NCBI GenBank assembly: GCA_024449915.1
Contig: JAMZAV010001291.1
Coordinates: 124,001 to 188,000 of the forward strand
Direction: 5' to 3'
Origin: Sweltsa coloradensis
Lineage: Eukaryota; Arthropoda; Insecta; Plecoptera; Chloroperlidae
DNA: 64,000 nucleotides
The notes under the pieces are model-generated. The model saw nothing but the letters and a program-made list of their open reading frames with translations, did no database searches and was not told where the DNA came from. A program made the translations under genes and the position numbers. This document shows positions 54,497 to 64,000 of this stretch, one piece after another; within the stretch, counting starts at the first letter, position 1; each line of letters starts with the position of its first letter.

Positions 54497-54848
54497 ATTG
54501 ATTGGATATTGCTTAAAGTCTCATATAAATGCACTTTGGCTATTTGAGACGATGAATGGTGATAGATGAGGATTAAGTATGAACAGAAGGGAGGAGGGGA
54601 AACCCGGTACCGGCACATACATATTCCTTTTGAAAAGTACCAAGGGGACCAACGGCTTAACGTCACATCCAAAAGGACGGTGTAACCTTGACAGTCATAT
54701 AGGTTCCTACACTAACCCGGACTGCCGAGCAGACGTCGAGGAGAACAAAGCCGTTACACTAGCTCTTGAACGCTCCATCTGTTCTAACCAGCGATATACG
54801 TGAGTTTCAGGGCAGAGCGGTCACCCACTCTACCCCTGACCACGCCCG
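54497..54848 (-). mobile_element. 5S rRNA-derived SINE, 5'-truncated, copy 2
   Basis: The same body and tail as the 8607 copy, from attgattggatattgctta to tggggtagagtgggtgaccg-like sequence (minus strand), ending in gggcgtggtc; the first part of the 5S head is missing. Confidence 0.75.
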
Positions 54849-54964
54849 AATTGAAAAGAGAAGAGTGGTGGCAAGAGCAAGACAGAAGGAAATGTAAAGG
54901 CTGTAACGTTCCACTCAATACGCCCTGAAAAAGAGTGAAGTCACTTTAAGCCTATACGTAGATA

Positions 54965-55500
54965 TAGGTGGTCCAATTAAGGTGGTGGTCGCCGAAGGAT
55001 CGCAGCACTGTCGTCCACGCACTATGGCCACAGGATCGGCAAAATATAAAAAAAAGAACTGTCTCTAAAACTGCTTTCGAAGAAAAACACGACTATTTTA
55101 AAGCCAAGCCTTGCCCAATATATCCTAAAAATAAAGTATTTATGAAGTGTACAAATAAAATCATGACATTTTGATGCTCCTAAACATTGACATCACATCT
55201 GGCGAGGTTGGCATTATAAACAGCTGGAACTTTGGACACACCATTACCAACAAGGCAAAAAAACACTTTCGTAATCGTGATTACTTAAAATCATTATTTC
55301 GTTAAAATACTGACTCTGTGGGACTAACTACTTTATTCACATCTTATAAAATGTTGATATAGGCCTCTGTGAAAGCATAACACGATAACATGATCAAATA
55401 CGGTAGGCCCTACCTAATGTCAGTTGTGTGTAAATTGTCAACGTTGGCATACATTCTCTGGCTTGACCTTGACGACCGCCACCTTATCTGGTTCCACCTA
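54965..55500. mobile_element. Tc1/mariner-type MITE, 536 bp, copy 2
   Basis: TAGGTGGTCCAATTAAGGTGG at the left and ccttatctggttccaccta at the right, TA on both sides. Inverted copy of 43548-44078. Confidence 0.74.
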
Positions 55501-55623
55501 TATTTTAGATATTTTATTTAGGATTGCAAACATATTATTATGTTACAGACAATTACATTGAATTGTGTAATCCTATTGTTCTAGCACACATCAGATCTTG
55601 AAAGCAACATGAAATTCAAAAAG

Positions 55624-56028
55624 CTCGTTTAACCGGTTCCCACTTGAACACCGAAGTTAAGCAGAATCGGGCGTGGTCATGGGTAGAGTGGGTGACCGCT
55701 CAGCCCTGAAACTCACGTATACCGCTGGTTAGAGCAGATGGAGGGTTCGAAAGCTAGTGTAACGGCTTCATTCTCCTCGACGTCTGCTCGGCAGTCCGTG
55801 TTAGTGGAGGAACCTATATGACTGTCAAAGTTACACCCTCCTTTCGGATGGGACGTTAAGCCGTTAGTCCCCTTGGTACTTTTCGAAAGGAGTAGGCTAC
55901 GTGCCGGTACCAGGTTTCCCCTCCTCCCTTCTATTCATACTTCATCCTCGTTTATCACCACTTTTCGTCTCGATTAGCCAAAGTGCATAAATATGAGACG
56001 TTAAGCAATATCCAATCAATCAATCAAT
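55624..56028 (+). mobile_element. 5S rRNA-derived SINE, copy 3, full length
   Basis: Plus-strand copy with the head ccggttcccacttgaacacc, gaagttaagcagaatcgggc and gtagagtgggtgaccgctc, corresponding to the A-box to C-box region of 5S rRNA. The body ends in tccaatcaatcaatcaataa. Confidence 0.8.
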
Positions 56029-56189
56029 AAGTAAACATTAACATTTGAATTATTTTATTAAGTTGAACAAAGTGAATTAATTTGAATTGAGATGGAATTA
56101 AAAAAATGAATTATGAAGTTGAATTGATTCATGGAATTAAAAAATGAATTATGAAGTTGAGAAAGTCGTAGGCCTACTCTAATTGAGAT

Positions 56190-57330
56190 TGATTGTATGT
56201 ATTGAAATTAAATTATAGGCCTACAAAATTTAAATCTTCAAAGTACTCGTCTATAGAATAATAGTCCTTTTTCCTTAGAATCTCTGTGAGTCTGTTTCTG
56301 AACTTACCAATATCATTAAAATTAGTAGTTATTGTTTTAGGGAGTCTATTATATAGTTTATAATTGATATGTTTAGAGTTATATTGGGTGAGGTTTGTTC
56401 TTTGATGAGTGAAATGAAAATTATTACTGTAGTGAGATGTTGTCTGAATTTAATATTGGTTTGGTTACCATTGATCGATTGTGTTTTGATTAGCAACCGA
56501 TACTGCTTCTTAAATGTATAGACAATGTACAGTACGGTTAAGTCAAAATTCTATGTTTTATGAAATGGTAGTACAACTTTATTTTTTTTAAACAAAGCTC
56601 TGCCTTTACATTAAGGTTGCCTTAAGACACAGAATAACAAAAAGAAATTAATTTACATTTATACAAATTACGTTTAACAATAAGTAAAATAGGTTACAGA
56701 TTATGAAAAAATAGAATGAAATGAAAAATGAAGTGAGAAGTATGATTTGTGAAGTATAAAAATAACAAATACTGATTTATACTTGTTACTTCTTGCTTTG
56801 GCCATATAGATGATTTCTAAAAATCAAAATCGATCCCTTTAAAGCAAGGAGCACCAAGTCATAAATAAAACTCGCATTAAGTCTAAAACGTTTGCAAAAT
56901 TTGACAAAAAAATCCGGTATCGTTCCTCTTGCTCCTATTAAGAGCCCGATCACCTCAATACACAGTGTGGCTTAGAGTGATCTTTGTTTACAAGTCCACA
57001 CATTGCTCTTAGGGCACACTTTTGAATCTTAAATATTTTGCCAGCTTCCTGGGAATGACCCCAGAATTCTATACCATACCTCAGTATATACTCAAAGTAG
57101 GCATGATATACTAATTTAGCGGCATTCACATTAGTTGAAGCCTTTTTTATTCTAATTGCAAAGCAGCCAGAATCAACTCTGAGAGCTAGTTAAGAACCAT
57201 GTTGATTCCACTTAAGATTATCATCTATTGTTAATACTAGGAACTCGAGGTATTCAGCTGGTTTCAGGGTATTGCCATCAGAATGGTTTGATGTCTATGA
57301 TTCGGTTTATATTATTTGGTTGATTGGATG
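56190..57330 (-). pseudogene. LINE relic, 3' part
   Basis: Minus-strand translation gives ILRYGIEFWGHSQEAGK, IQKCALRAMCGLVNKDHSKP and, nearer the end, YNRLPKTITTNFNDIGKF and RNRLTEILRKKDYYSIDEYF. The same C-terminal pattern is in the LINEs at 28634 and 34300. Frameshifts and stops throughout. Confidence 0.66.
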
Positions 57331-57910
57331 GTAAAAAATTGGATAAGTTGTTTTTTTTTGCATAAAAAACTAGCTTATTGTTTTTTAACCATCATAAGTT
57401 AGCTGGGTCATTCCATGTGAAATGAGCAAATAATAAATGTTAAAAAATGTTGCGCCTTGATTTTTGATTTTTTTTTTTAAATTTTACATGGTGATTATCT
57501 ACTACCAATGAGCCGAGCTCAGAACACACTTTCTTTTTTTGTGATGAACCGTTCTCGAGCCACGGCTTATCAAAATTTGTTGTTTTACGAGAGATCGACC
57601 GTCGCGATTATTGCTGCCATTTGAAAACTAAGCGAGATATCAAGATAGGAATACTTGCAATACATTAGCTGTGAACCATGCTCTAGCAAAATACCTACTA
57701 TGTCACATTTAGATATATACTTTTAGGCCTAATTAATAGGTCACAAAAGTTTTTCAAATTTACTGGTCAAAATTGCATTTTTTGCCATATTTACATCAAT
57801 TCTTTACAAGGAAGCATAAAAAAAAAACAGGAAAAACTTTAAATCATTTACCGGTACTACACATGTGTAGGCCTACCCATCTAAAAAAAAACATACTTCT
57901 CGAATTGGTT
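57331..57910. other. Spacer
   Basis: No supported feature. Confidence 0.45.
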
Positions 57911-58168
57911 AGTCGGGAAACACTCCCGTAGGTGTGATTGTTATTATTTACTACAATTCAGAAGTTAAAAGGCAGCAGATATTCGTTGCAGTAGGGGGCC
58001 TACTGTTCCATCCATTCAGATGTATAATGCAGCTACAATTCAGAGATTAAAATGTACCCGTCCTGATGGTCTAGTGGTTAAGACGCTCACCTGGAATGTA
58101 GAAGATCCGTGGTTCGATTCCCGGTTGGGGCGGACTTTTTTAATTTCTGAATTGTAGTAAATAATAAA
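57911..58168. repeat. Foldback repeat with tRNA-like core, copy 2
   Basis: Begins at gtcgggaaacactcccgtagg, the outer word of the family, then ttattatttactacaattca. A second arm word, agctacaattcagagatt, precedes the tRNA-like core, and ttctgaattgtagtaaataa closes it. Confidence 0.68.
58060..58132 (+). tRNA. tRNA-like core, anticodon GGA, probable pseudogene
   Basis: 73-nt sequence like the one at 2038: acceptor GTCCTGA/TTGGGGC, D stem GTCT/AGAC, loop CTGGAAT. The anticodon stem CTCAC/GTAGA has two mismatches and the T stem two, so it is more decayed. TTTTT follows. Not expected to decode. Confidence 0.5.
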
Positions 58169-58490
58169 AACATGCTGTTGTTGTCGTTTTTTCAACCCTT
58201 CAATGAAAAAAATAATATTGAAAATTCGAAAAACTCAAAATTTACCATTTTGGATGCCATTTTTCACCAAAAGGGCATGTACCGGTACCTACTGTATTTA
58301 AAAATTTCAAATGGTGATTTCCAGAATCAGTGGACATTCATTTTACAACACGAAAACACATGAAAGTATTGTTTTGTTTTTTTGAGGGGTAAGCCTATAG
58401 AAATGCTGAATTTTTAAATAATCAACAAATTTGTAATAATACAATAGGCCTATCGAATTAAAGGCTAATAGTTGGACAATGGATAATCAC

Positions 58491-59197
58491 TAGGGAGCGG
58501 ATGTTCAGGACGTCTCCTTTTTTTCTATTTGTAAATACATGCCTGGAAAATAGTTTTAAGTACGCGGACGCCTATGTTTCAAGTGTTAGGGATGCCAAAA
58601 ATATGCATTTTATTTTGCCTTAAAATGCCTATTTACATCATTTCATGAGTAAAGACCTGTCCTTTTTGGGCATTTTTAAGGTAGTACTATTGTCCTATTT
58701 TGATATAATTTGCTAAAACAGATGCAAAACGTGCGAGTGTGAGTGCAGTGTCGAGCTTGCCACATTATCGGGCCAAGCATACGCTAACGCAATGATTTGT
58801 TTGTTGTTGAATACTGTAGCCTAACGTGGGAGAGTCAGAGATGTTTGGGGAGCGGGATGGCAATGACAGCCAATGTCTGCAGCGACGCATTACAAGAGAA
58901 ACGAGTTTACAACCGCAATCTGGATTTCCCAGTGTGACTGCATTTACAGGTTACAGTCTCTCATATCAGGAAGTGAGTCAGTATCTTCTGAAACTATCCC
59001 CCCCCCCTCACCCCCTCTCCATGAAAATATATTGGTGTAACTGTAATAAAACATTACTGAAAGTAATAAAAACAATAGAATTTGATTAAATTCAATAGGT
59101 CCTTTTTTGTTTTTGTTTAGTCCTTTTTTGGTGTTTTAAAGGTACTATTTGCCTACCTTTTTTCTCACTTTGAAAGGTCTTAAACATCCGCTCCCTA
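58491..59197. mobile_element. hAT MITE, 707 bp
   Basis: TAGGGAGCGGATGTTCAGGAC and gtcttaaacatccgctcccta, exact 8-bp target duplication ATAATCAC (58483-58490, 59198-59205). The frame inside at 58826 has no recognisable similarity. Confidence 0.85.
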
Positions 59198-59297
59198 ATA
59201 ATCACATATTTAGTATTTAGTTCCTCACATTTCTCTCCAATGGTAGGAGTGCACATTTAAATCCTTACTGAGTTGAATCAAATGTTTATGTCTGTGT

Positions 59298-59707
59298 CAT
59301 GGTGGTATATATCTTTAGGTGATTTCACTTGCGTATCCAGCAATGCTATTTTTGTGGTCGCTTAATGCACGCAGTTCAGACAAACGCCGCCAGGATCGCG
59401 ACGTGACAAGTACCATCAGAGTCGATAAAGAAGTTTTCCCAAACTTCTTTATCGACTCTGATACCTATATAGATGGCGGTGTGTATACACTTTATTGAAG
59501 GCCGTGCATTCAGATCGGTAGGCGGAACGTTCGAATTTTCGAATTCGAGCCGTCTGATTGGTCCCCAAGGCCGCCATCTTGTAAGTTCTATGTCACGTGA
59601 CTACCACCTGACACGTCGCGCATTCTGTCGGCGACCGTCTGCACTGCGTGCATTAAGCGACCACAAAATTCTGGCAGTGAAATCATCTTAAGATATATAC
59701 CACCATG
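59298..59707. mobile_element. hAT-like foldback element, 410 bp
   Basis: CATGGTGGTATATATCTT at the left is inverted as atatataccaccatg at the right; exact 8-bp duplication GTCTGTGT (59290-59297, 59708-59715). Arms of about 90 bp (gtggtcgcttaatgcacgca and its complement) plus an internal hairpin of agagtcgataaagaagtt near 59420-59460. Confidence 0.8.
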
Positions 59708-59715
59708 GTCTGTGT

Positions 59716-61009
59716 TAACTTGATCATCAGTTATGTTGTGGAAACGTCCGGGAAATTGTTAATTCAAGAGATGAAAGTTTGCATATGGTTATGTGCTGTA
59801 GCCATCAGTATCATAGCTAGAATAGTTTAAAATATAAATGAAGTGCCTGGACCAGATGGGTGAAAGAAAATAACATTGAAGACCATATTTTTTTCAAATT
59901 ATTGCTCTTTTATTATTCCTAGCCACCACTTTCCATTGTATTAGTTATAGGTATTAGTTTTAGAGCGGTTTAACAGCAAAAATTATTTGTGCCTCCAAGA
60001 TATTTGTTTATTACGCTTAAGAGTTAACAACCATATCGTGGGTTAAGAGGTAAAACTGATTAAGTCCACATTTTACCAATATGCATGCCTGGTATCAAAA
60101 AATTCCAAATTCCAACATCTTTCTATTGCAAGACTCCACTTGAGACCTAATAAATGAGAATTGCATGTTGTTTTATTGAGTAAGTCCACTGTGTATACAG
60201 TTTTGCTGAGAAGCTAAAACTGTTTAAGTCCAGTTAAAACTTAAAATGTACTTAGGCCTACTCACTTTTAGCGTCTATATTTTCAAAGCATAAAGTGACT
60301 AAGTCCACCACATTTTGATCAGTCTATCTAAAAGGCTACCTACTCTTAGTTATTTCAAGGCAGAAAGAAGAAACTCATATTTAGTATTTTTTAAAGTTAA
60401 CAACTAATGTAAGATAATGTCATAATAAAATCTGAACAACAGGCATAACATTGGGCTAACTTTCATATTAAAAGTGAATAAATCCTTCCAAACATAATAA
60501 CCATCCAAACCAAAACTGCTTAAAAGTCCTTCGCCTAGTTAATAAGTCTTCAGATATTATTATTTAATCTGATTTAATTGTTTACTATGTTTCAAGAATG
60601 TTTTATAAGTGTTCAATAATAAGTATAGGCCTACATTAATATCTGACTTAATTTGATTTAAGCAAACTTTAGCAAAGTCTTCTAGCTCAAAACTACCTTT
60701 TTGGACTTATCAGTTTTAGCTCTTACCCCACGATATACTTCTTTCCAAGGGGAGGAACGTAAGGGGTGACGCGGGAAAACATGAAGTGGACAGGCCTGTG
60801 CTGGTCAGAACCAGCCACAAGCATATGGGGAGGGCAGGGGTACCCCCAGTTCGTGGCCGTCTTCGTCTGTATCATCGTCCGTTCGTGTTGTCATTGTCGT
60901 CGCCGCCGGGGAGGTAGTCAAAGGGAAGGGGAAAGTTCCCCGACGACGACCCAGTAAACATGCAACAGTTGTTTATTTTGAGTTTTGACGGACACAAACT
61001 TACCTGTTT
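59716..61009. other. Unassigned upstream region
   Basis: AT-rich, repeated words with aagtccac and aaaactg at 60050-60320. A G+C-richer piece at 60760-60960 has an open frame without similarity I can name. Confidence 0.4.
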
Positions 61010-62280
61010 GGGGGTCCAAAATAATGGTTGGGGAGAATACGCAGGGGCAATATGGGATCCGTACAGGAAAGGAGAAATTAGTGAAATTGAGGCAGTACAG
61101 AAAAGAGCTGCAAGAAGGGTAGGCCTACTCAATTAAAGAAAATGGTGGAAGGAGGAATTTAGTAGGGAAGACGACAGGTACCCAGGTATCGGGTACCCGC
61201 CCGACGAAGTCGGGTACGGGTACGTGTTTCCACTACCCGTTTACCCGTAAAACCCGGTTCCTGAATTGAGGTGTTACATTGTAAGCGGAAGGCTAATGTA
61301 AACATGCGCTTTCTCATATCTTTTGTGCTTGGCGGCGTTTTTGTTTTGAATTATAATGTCCTTTGTTCATGCCGCCGACCTGTGCAGTGTGCTGAGTAGC
61401 CCCCCCCCCCCCTCCTGCCTAAACACTCGTGCGATCTTCCAGAGATTACACTGCGTAAATAATTACCACAACATCACTTATGTTTTCAATCTGCTAGAAG
61501 TCAAAACTTAAAAGCTATCACTTATGGTGATAAACCTTTCCTTATCTTGTTTACTCTAATTCGGGCTCCAGTCCCCCACCCCCCACCCACCCACGCCCCG
61601 CGCCAACGCATCGTGAGTCGTGACCTTGACTTGACTGTGTCAAGATATCAAGCAGATGCGTGAGTGTTATCTTAATGGCCCGCTGCTGTTCCTCTTTCGT
61701 GATTATGAAATACTACTTCATCGGCACGTCATTGTTTATAGAACAGCATTACGTCGTCCGAGATATTTCGATAATTGATGAGCGCGTTTCTTCCACAGTT
61801 CATTAGACACCCCACACGATTTTTTTGTGTTACTACCCGGGTAACCCGCGGGTAATGTGGACGGGTACCCGGGTCGTAAAAAAGTCGGGTTTCGTCATCC
61901 CTAGAATTTAGGCCTATTAATGGGCAGTTAATAAGGTCCTATGACAGTGTTATGGGTATGGTAAGGGAACTTGGTTGGGAGATGCTTGAGGATAGGAGAA
62001 AAATGGACAGACTGGGTAAGATGTACAGGGTGTCCAGAGCACACGAGGGATGGGGGGAGATGAATGGGCATCTAAGAAGGGCTAACTATAAAGCCAGAGG
62101 ATACCAAATTCATGGAAATATGAGAGGTACATGGGCCACAGATGTAGTAAGAACTCTTTCCTGGCTAGAACGGTGGTGGAGTGGAATAACCTTTCTGAGG
62201 GGATAGTGTGGGAAAGAAACTGATTGGATTTAAAAAATCACTGAAACTGCTGCCGGTATAAGGGTAATTTGACGGAAACG
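61010..62280 (+). pseudogene. LINE relic, 3' half, split by a hAT MITE
   Basis: The first piece (to 61162) gives EYAGAIWDPYRKGEISEIEA and VQKRAARRV; the second (from 61912) gives YDSVMGMVRELGWEMLEDRR, KMDRLGKMYRV and a later decayed part. The pattern is the region after reverse transcriptase in CR1/Jockey-type proteins. Frameshifted. Confidence 0.7.
61163..61903. mobile_element. hAT MITE, 741 bp (CGGGTACC family)
   Basis: TAGGGAAGACGACAGGTACCC at the left, gggtttcgtcatcccta at the right, exact 8-bp duplication GAATTTAG (61155-61162, 61904-61911). Sub-terminal cgggtaccc words as in 11433 and 29276. It divides the LINE relic in two. Confidence 0.83.
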
Positions 62281-63292
62281 TTATTTTTGTATTAAATTGA
62301 TGATTTTCCTTTTTCTAACTGAATATTATTATGTATTTACTTGGCTCTTGGCCGCGGAAAGTAGTTTCTGGACTTATTTAATCACTTTTAGTTTGCTTAA
62401 ATCGGTTGTTTTGGTACTAGTTCAGTTGGTGTGGTCTAACTTTTCAACACTGTTTTTCCAAAGAAAACAATAAAAAACAACTTCAAATGAGAAATAAATG
62501 AAGAACTCATTATTAACGATTTATTTTTACTAATCACTCTGAAAATATATCAATAATAGAATTATCAATAATGAACACAGATTGAACACAAACACTCGCT
62601 CATTTCACTGTCATTTGGTCACCATGTTTTCTATTTACGTCGTGATTTTACTTAGTAGGCATAGGCCTACCAACCTTTTTCACTAAAATACTCCACCTAC
62701 AAAGCCTTTAACGTCGCTATTTTAAATATAAAGGACTTTCACCACAAAAGGACTTTCGTTTATAATAGTGACGTTAAAGGTTTTGAAGTTTTTTTTATTA
62801 CTATAACAGCAAAAACGTGATGATTCTATTTTGGATTTTTTATTATGTTCTTGTAAGGTGATTTGCAGTGAGCAAAACATCTCAGCAGGTATGTTTAGGC
62901 CTAGGCCGCGTCACTCCTCGCTACGTTTTTTCATCGTTTTTATTTTTAAATTGTCGGTAAAAGTGGGTTTCCGCGTGTTTATTTTTAATTTACTAGTGAT
63001 TTTGCATGGTTTTGAACAACAACAAAAACAATTGGTGCAGAATTAGCCATTCCGTCATACTACCCTTGTTCCACTGCTGCCAAAGGTGTATCTAGACTAG
63101 GGTAGAGATGGGTATAAGAAAGATAGAGCAAAGGATTATGGAGCATGATGGATATATGGAAGAGTGGAAGATAAAGAAGAAACCTGCCACCGACTAATAG
63201 TCAACAGTAGATGAGAAGATACAACAACAATCAAAACAATCAACAACAACAACAACAACAATCAAAATCATCCTTCTTTTGGTGTTTAAAGC
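62281..63292. other. Unassigned upstream region with a hairpin
   Basis: At about 62698-62786 cctttaacgtcgctatttt is inverted as ataatagtgacgttaaagg, with aaaggacttt repeated between. No gene seen. A caa run lies at 63238-63260. Confidence 0.5.
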
Positions 63293-63597
63293 GCCTGTCA
63301 GACGATCGAGAAAATTGTGCGAGTTTATTACCATCCTTGTCACACGGCAGACAATGAAGGTAACAATAACGCCATCTATTGGTGTTCACTGGTCACGTAT
63401 TATGGTAGTGGGTTCTGATTGGCTCTCGCTAACTCGACTCGCTAGAAAGTTGGACAAGCTGGACATTGTTCATGGCGAGCGCGAGCTCGCGCTCGCTGGC
63501 TCACCATCTGACAGCGAGGCGGCGAGTTCCATGTAAACGAGTGCTGGCCTACTCCCAGAGAGTTACTCGCGCAAGATTTTCTCGATCGTCTGACAGG
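63293..63597. repeat. Foldback MITE, about 305 bp
   Basis: cctgtcagacgatcgagaaa at the left is inverted as tttctcgatcgtctgacagg at the right. The middle is rich in gctcgcg words. No clear target duplication. Confidence 0.75.
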
Positions 63598-64000
63598 AGT
63601 ATTAGTAACATTGCTATTTTAAACGAAAGTCCTTCTCCTTAAAAAAGCAACCATAAGGTTTTGTAGTTTTTTGGGGGGTTTTGTTTTGCTAAAGTTAGGT
63701 TAGGGTAACTCTAGGAAAGGCCTGTGCCTAGGCCCTAGGCTAAGCTAAGCCCTAGCGTAGGTTTAAATTAAGGGTAGGCCTATGCCTAGACTAGGGCATC
63801 GTAATAGACTGAGGCTTAACTTAAATCTTCGGCAAAGGAGCCTAGGGACTAGCCTACGCCTAGGCCGTTGATCAATAAGCAACCCAAGGGCCTAGCTTGG
63901 GGTCAAGCACAGGTTAGACTTCTGACTTACCTACTACCTAGGACAAGCAACATAACATAATCGAGTAAGGCTAGGGCTAGGCTAAATACCTGTTCTCTTT
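63598..64000. other. Right edge, rich in TAGGCC words
   Basis: Dense run of aggcc/cctagg words. The sequence near 63620-63660 resembles the hairpin at 62740. No gene seen. Confidence 0.5.

Noticed and set aside
58826..59089. 87-residue frame
   Set aside because: It lies inside a hAT MITE and resembles no transposase region I know.
1..64000. CRISPR array, bacterial operon or phage signals
   Set aside because: The sequence is intron-bearing animal DNA; the tandem repeats seen are microsatellites, minisatellite units of transposons or exon copies.
1..64000. Telomeric TTAGGG arrays that might accompany a telomere-protein gene
   Set aside because: None were found; only isolated words occur.

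Overview
The window is a stretch of animal nuclear DNA. It is AT-rich, has intron-containing coding sequence with GT/AG splice sites, and is crowded with transposable-element copies. Together the element types (LINE relics, a 5S-rRNA-derived SINE, hAT, piggyBac, Tc1/mariner and Harbinger-like insertions, Helentron-like elements) and the frequent palindrome TAGGCCTA suggest a marine invertebrate. An echinoderm or other deuterostome is my best guess, but the species cannot be read from the sequence.

The one host gene I can support lies on the minus strand and fills about three quarters of the window. I assembled 14 coding exons from 51695 down to 4236 by matching splice sites and codon phase. 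They join without an in-frame stop into a predicted protein of 1499 residues. The first coding exon (49222-51695, about 824 residues) is low-complexity and charged, with internal duplications and a basic patch. Exons 4-6 are a tandem triplication of one exon, and each copy carries a SUMO-interaction-like motif followed by an acidic serine stretch. Exons 7-9 look like older duplicates of another exon. Exons 12-14 encode two Rap1-type Myb domains in tandem, both with the signature PGRTWQSL, and the protein stops 23 residues after the second. This resembles the telomeric protein RAP1 (TERF2IP family), but with two Myb domains and with neither the BRCT nor the RCT domain visible.

The introns and flanks are a nest of mobile elements. 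From left to right: a hAT transposase relic and a hAT MITE (0.6-2 kb); a TIR element carrying a Helentron-like element (2.7-4.1 kb); gene exons 14-12; a Tigger-like MITE and a 5S SINE (7.6-9.0 kb); a second TIR composite and a hAT MITE (9.3-11.9 kb); exons 11-10; nested elements (14-16.8 kb); a 2.3 kb palindrome (18.2-20.5 kb); Helentron-like copies, one carrying a piggyBac MITE (20.6-25.8 kb); exon 9; a 3.1 kb hAT nest holding a LINE (26.9-30.0 kb); exon 8; a broken LINE (32.8-35.1 kb); exon 7; a tRNA-like gene and a piggyBac MITE (37-40 kb); exons 6-4; several MITEs (42-44 kb); exons 3-2; a pogo-like element inside another MITE (47-48.7 kb); exon 1. Upstream of the gene lie a three-layer Helentron-like nest (52-54.1 kb), SINEs, LINE relics and hAT MITEs up to 63.6 kb. 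Many insertions are dated relative to each other by intact target-site duplications.

No second host gene could be supported. Most short open frames are inside repeats or antisense to exon 1.
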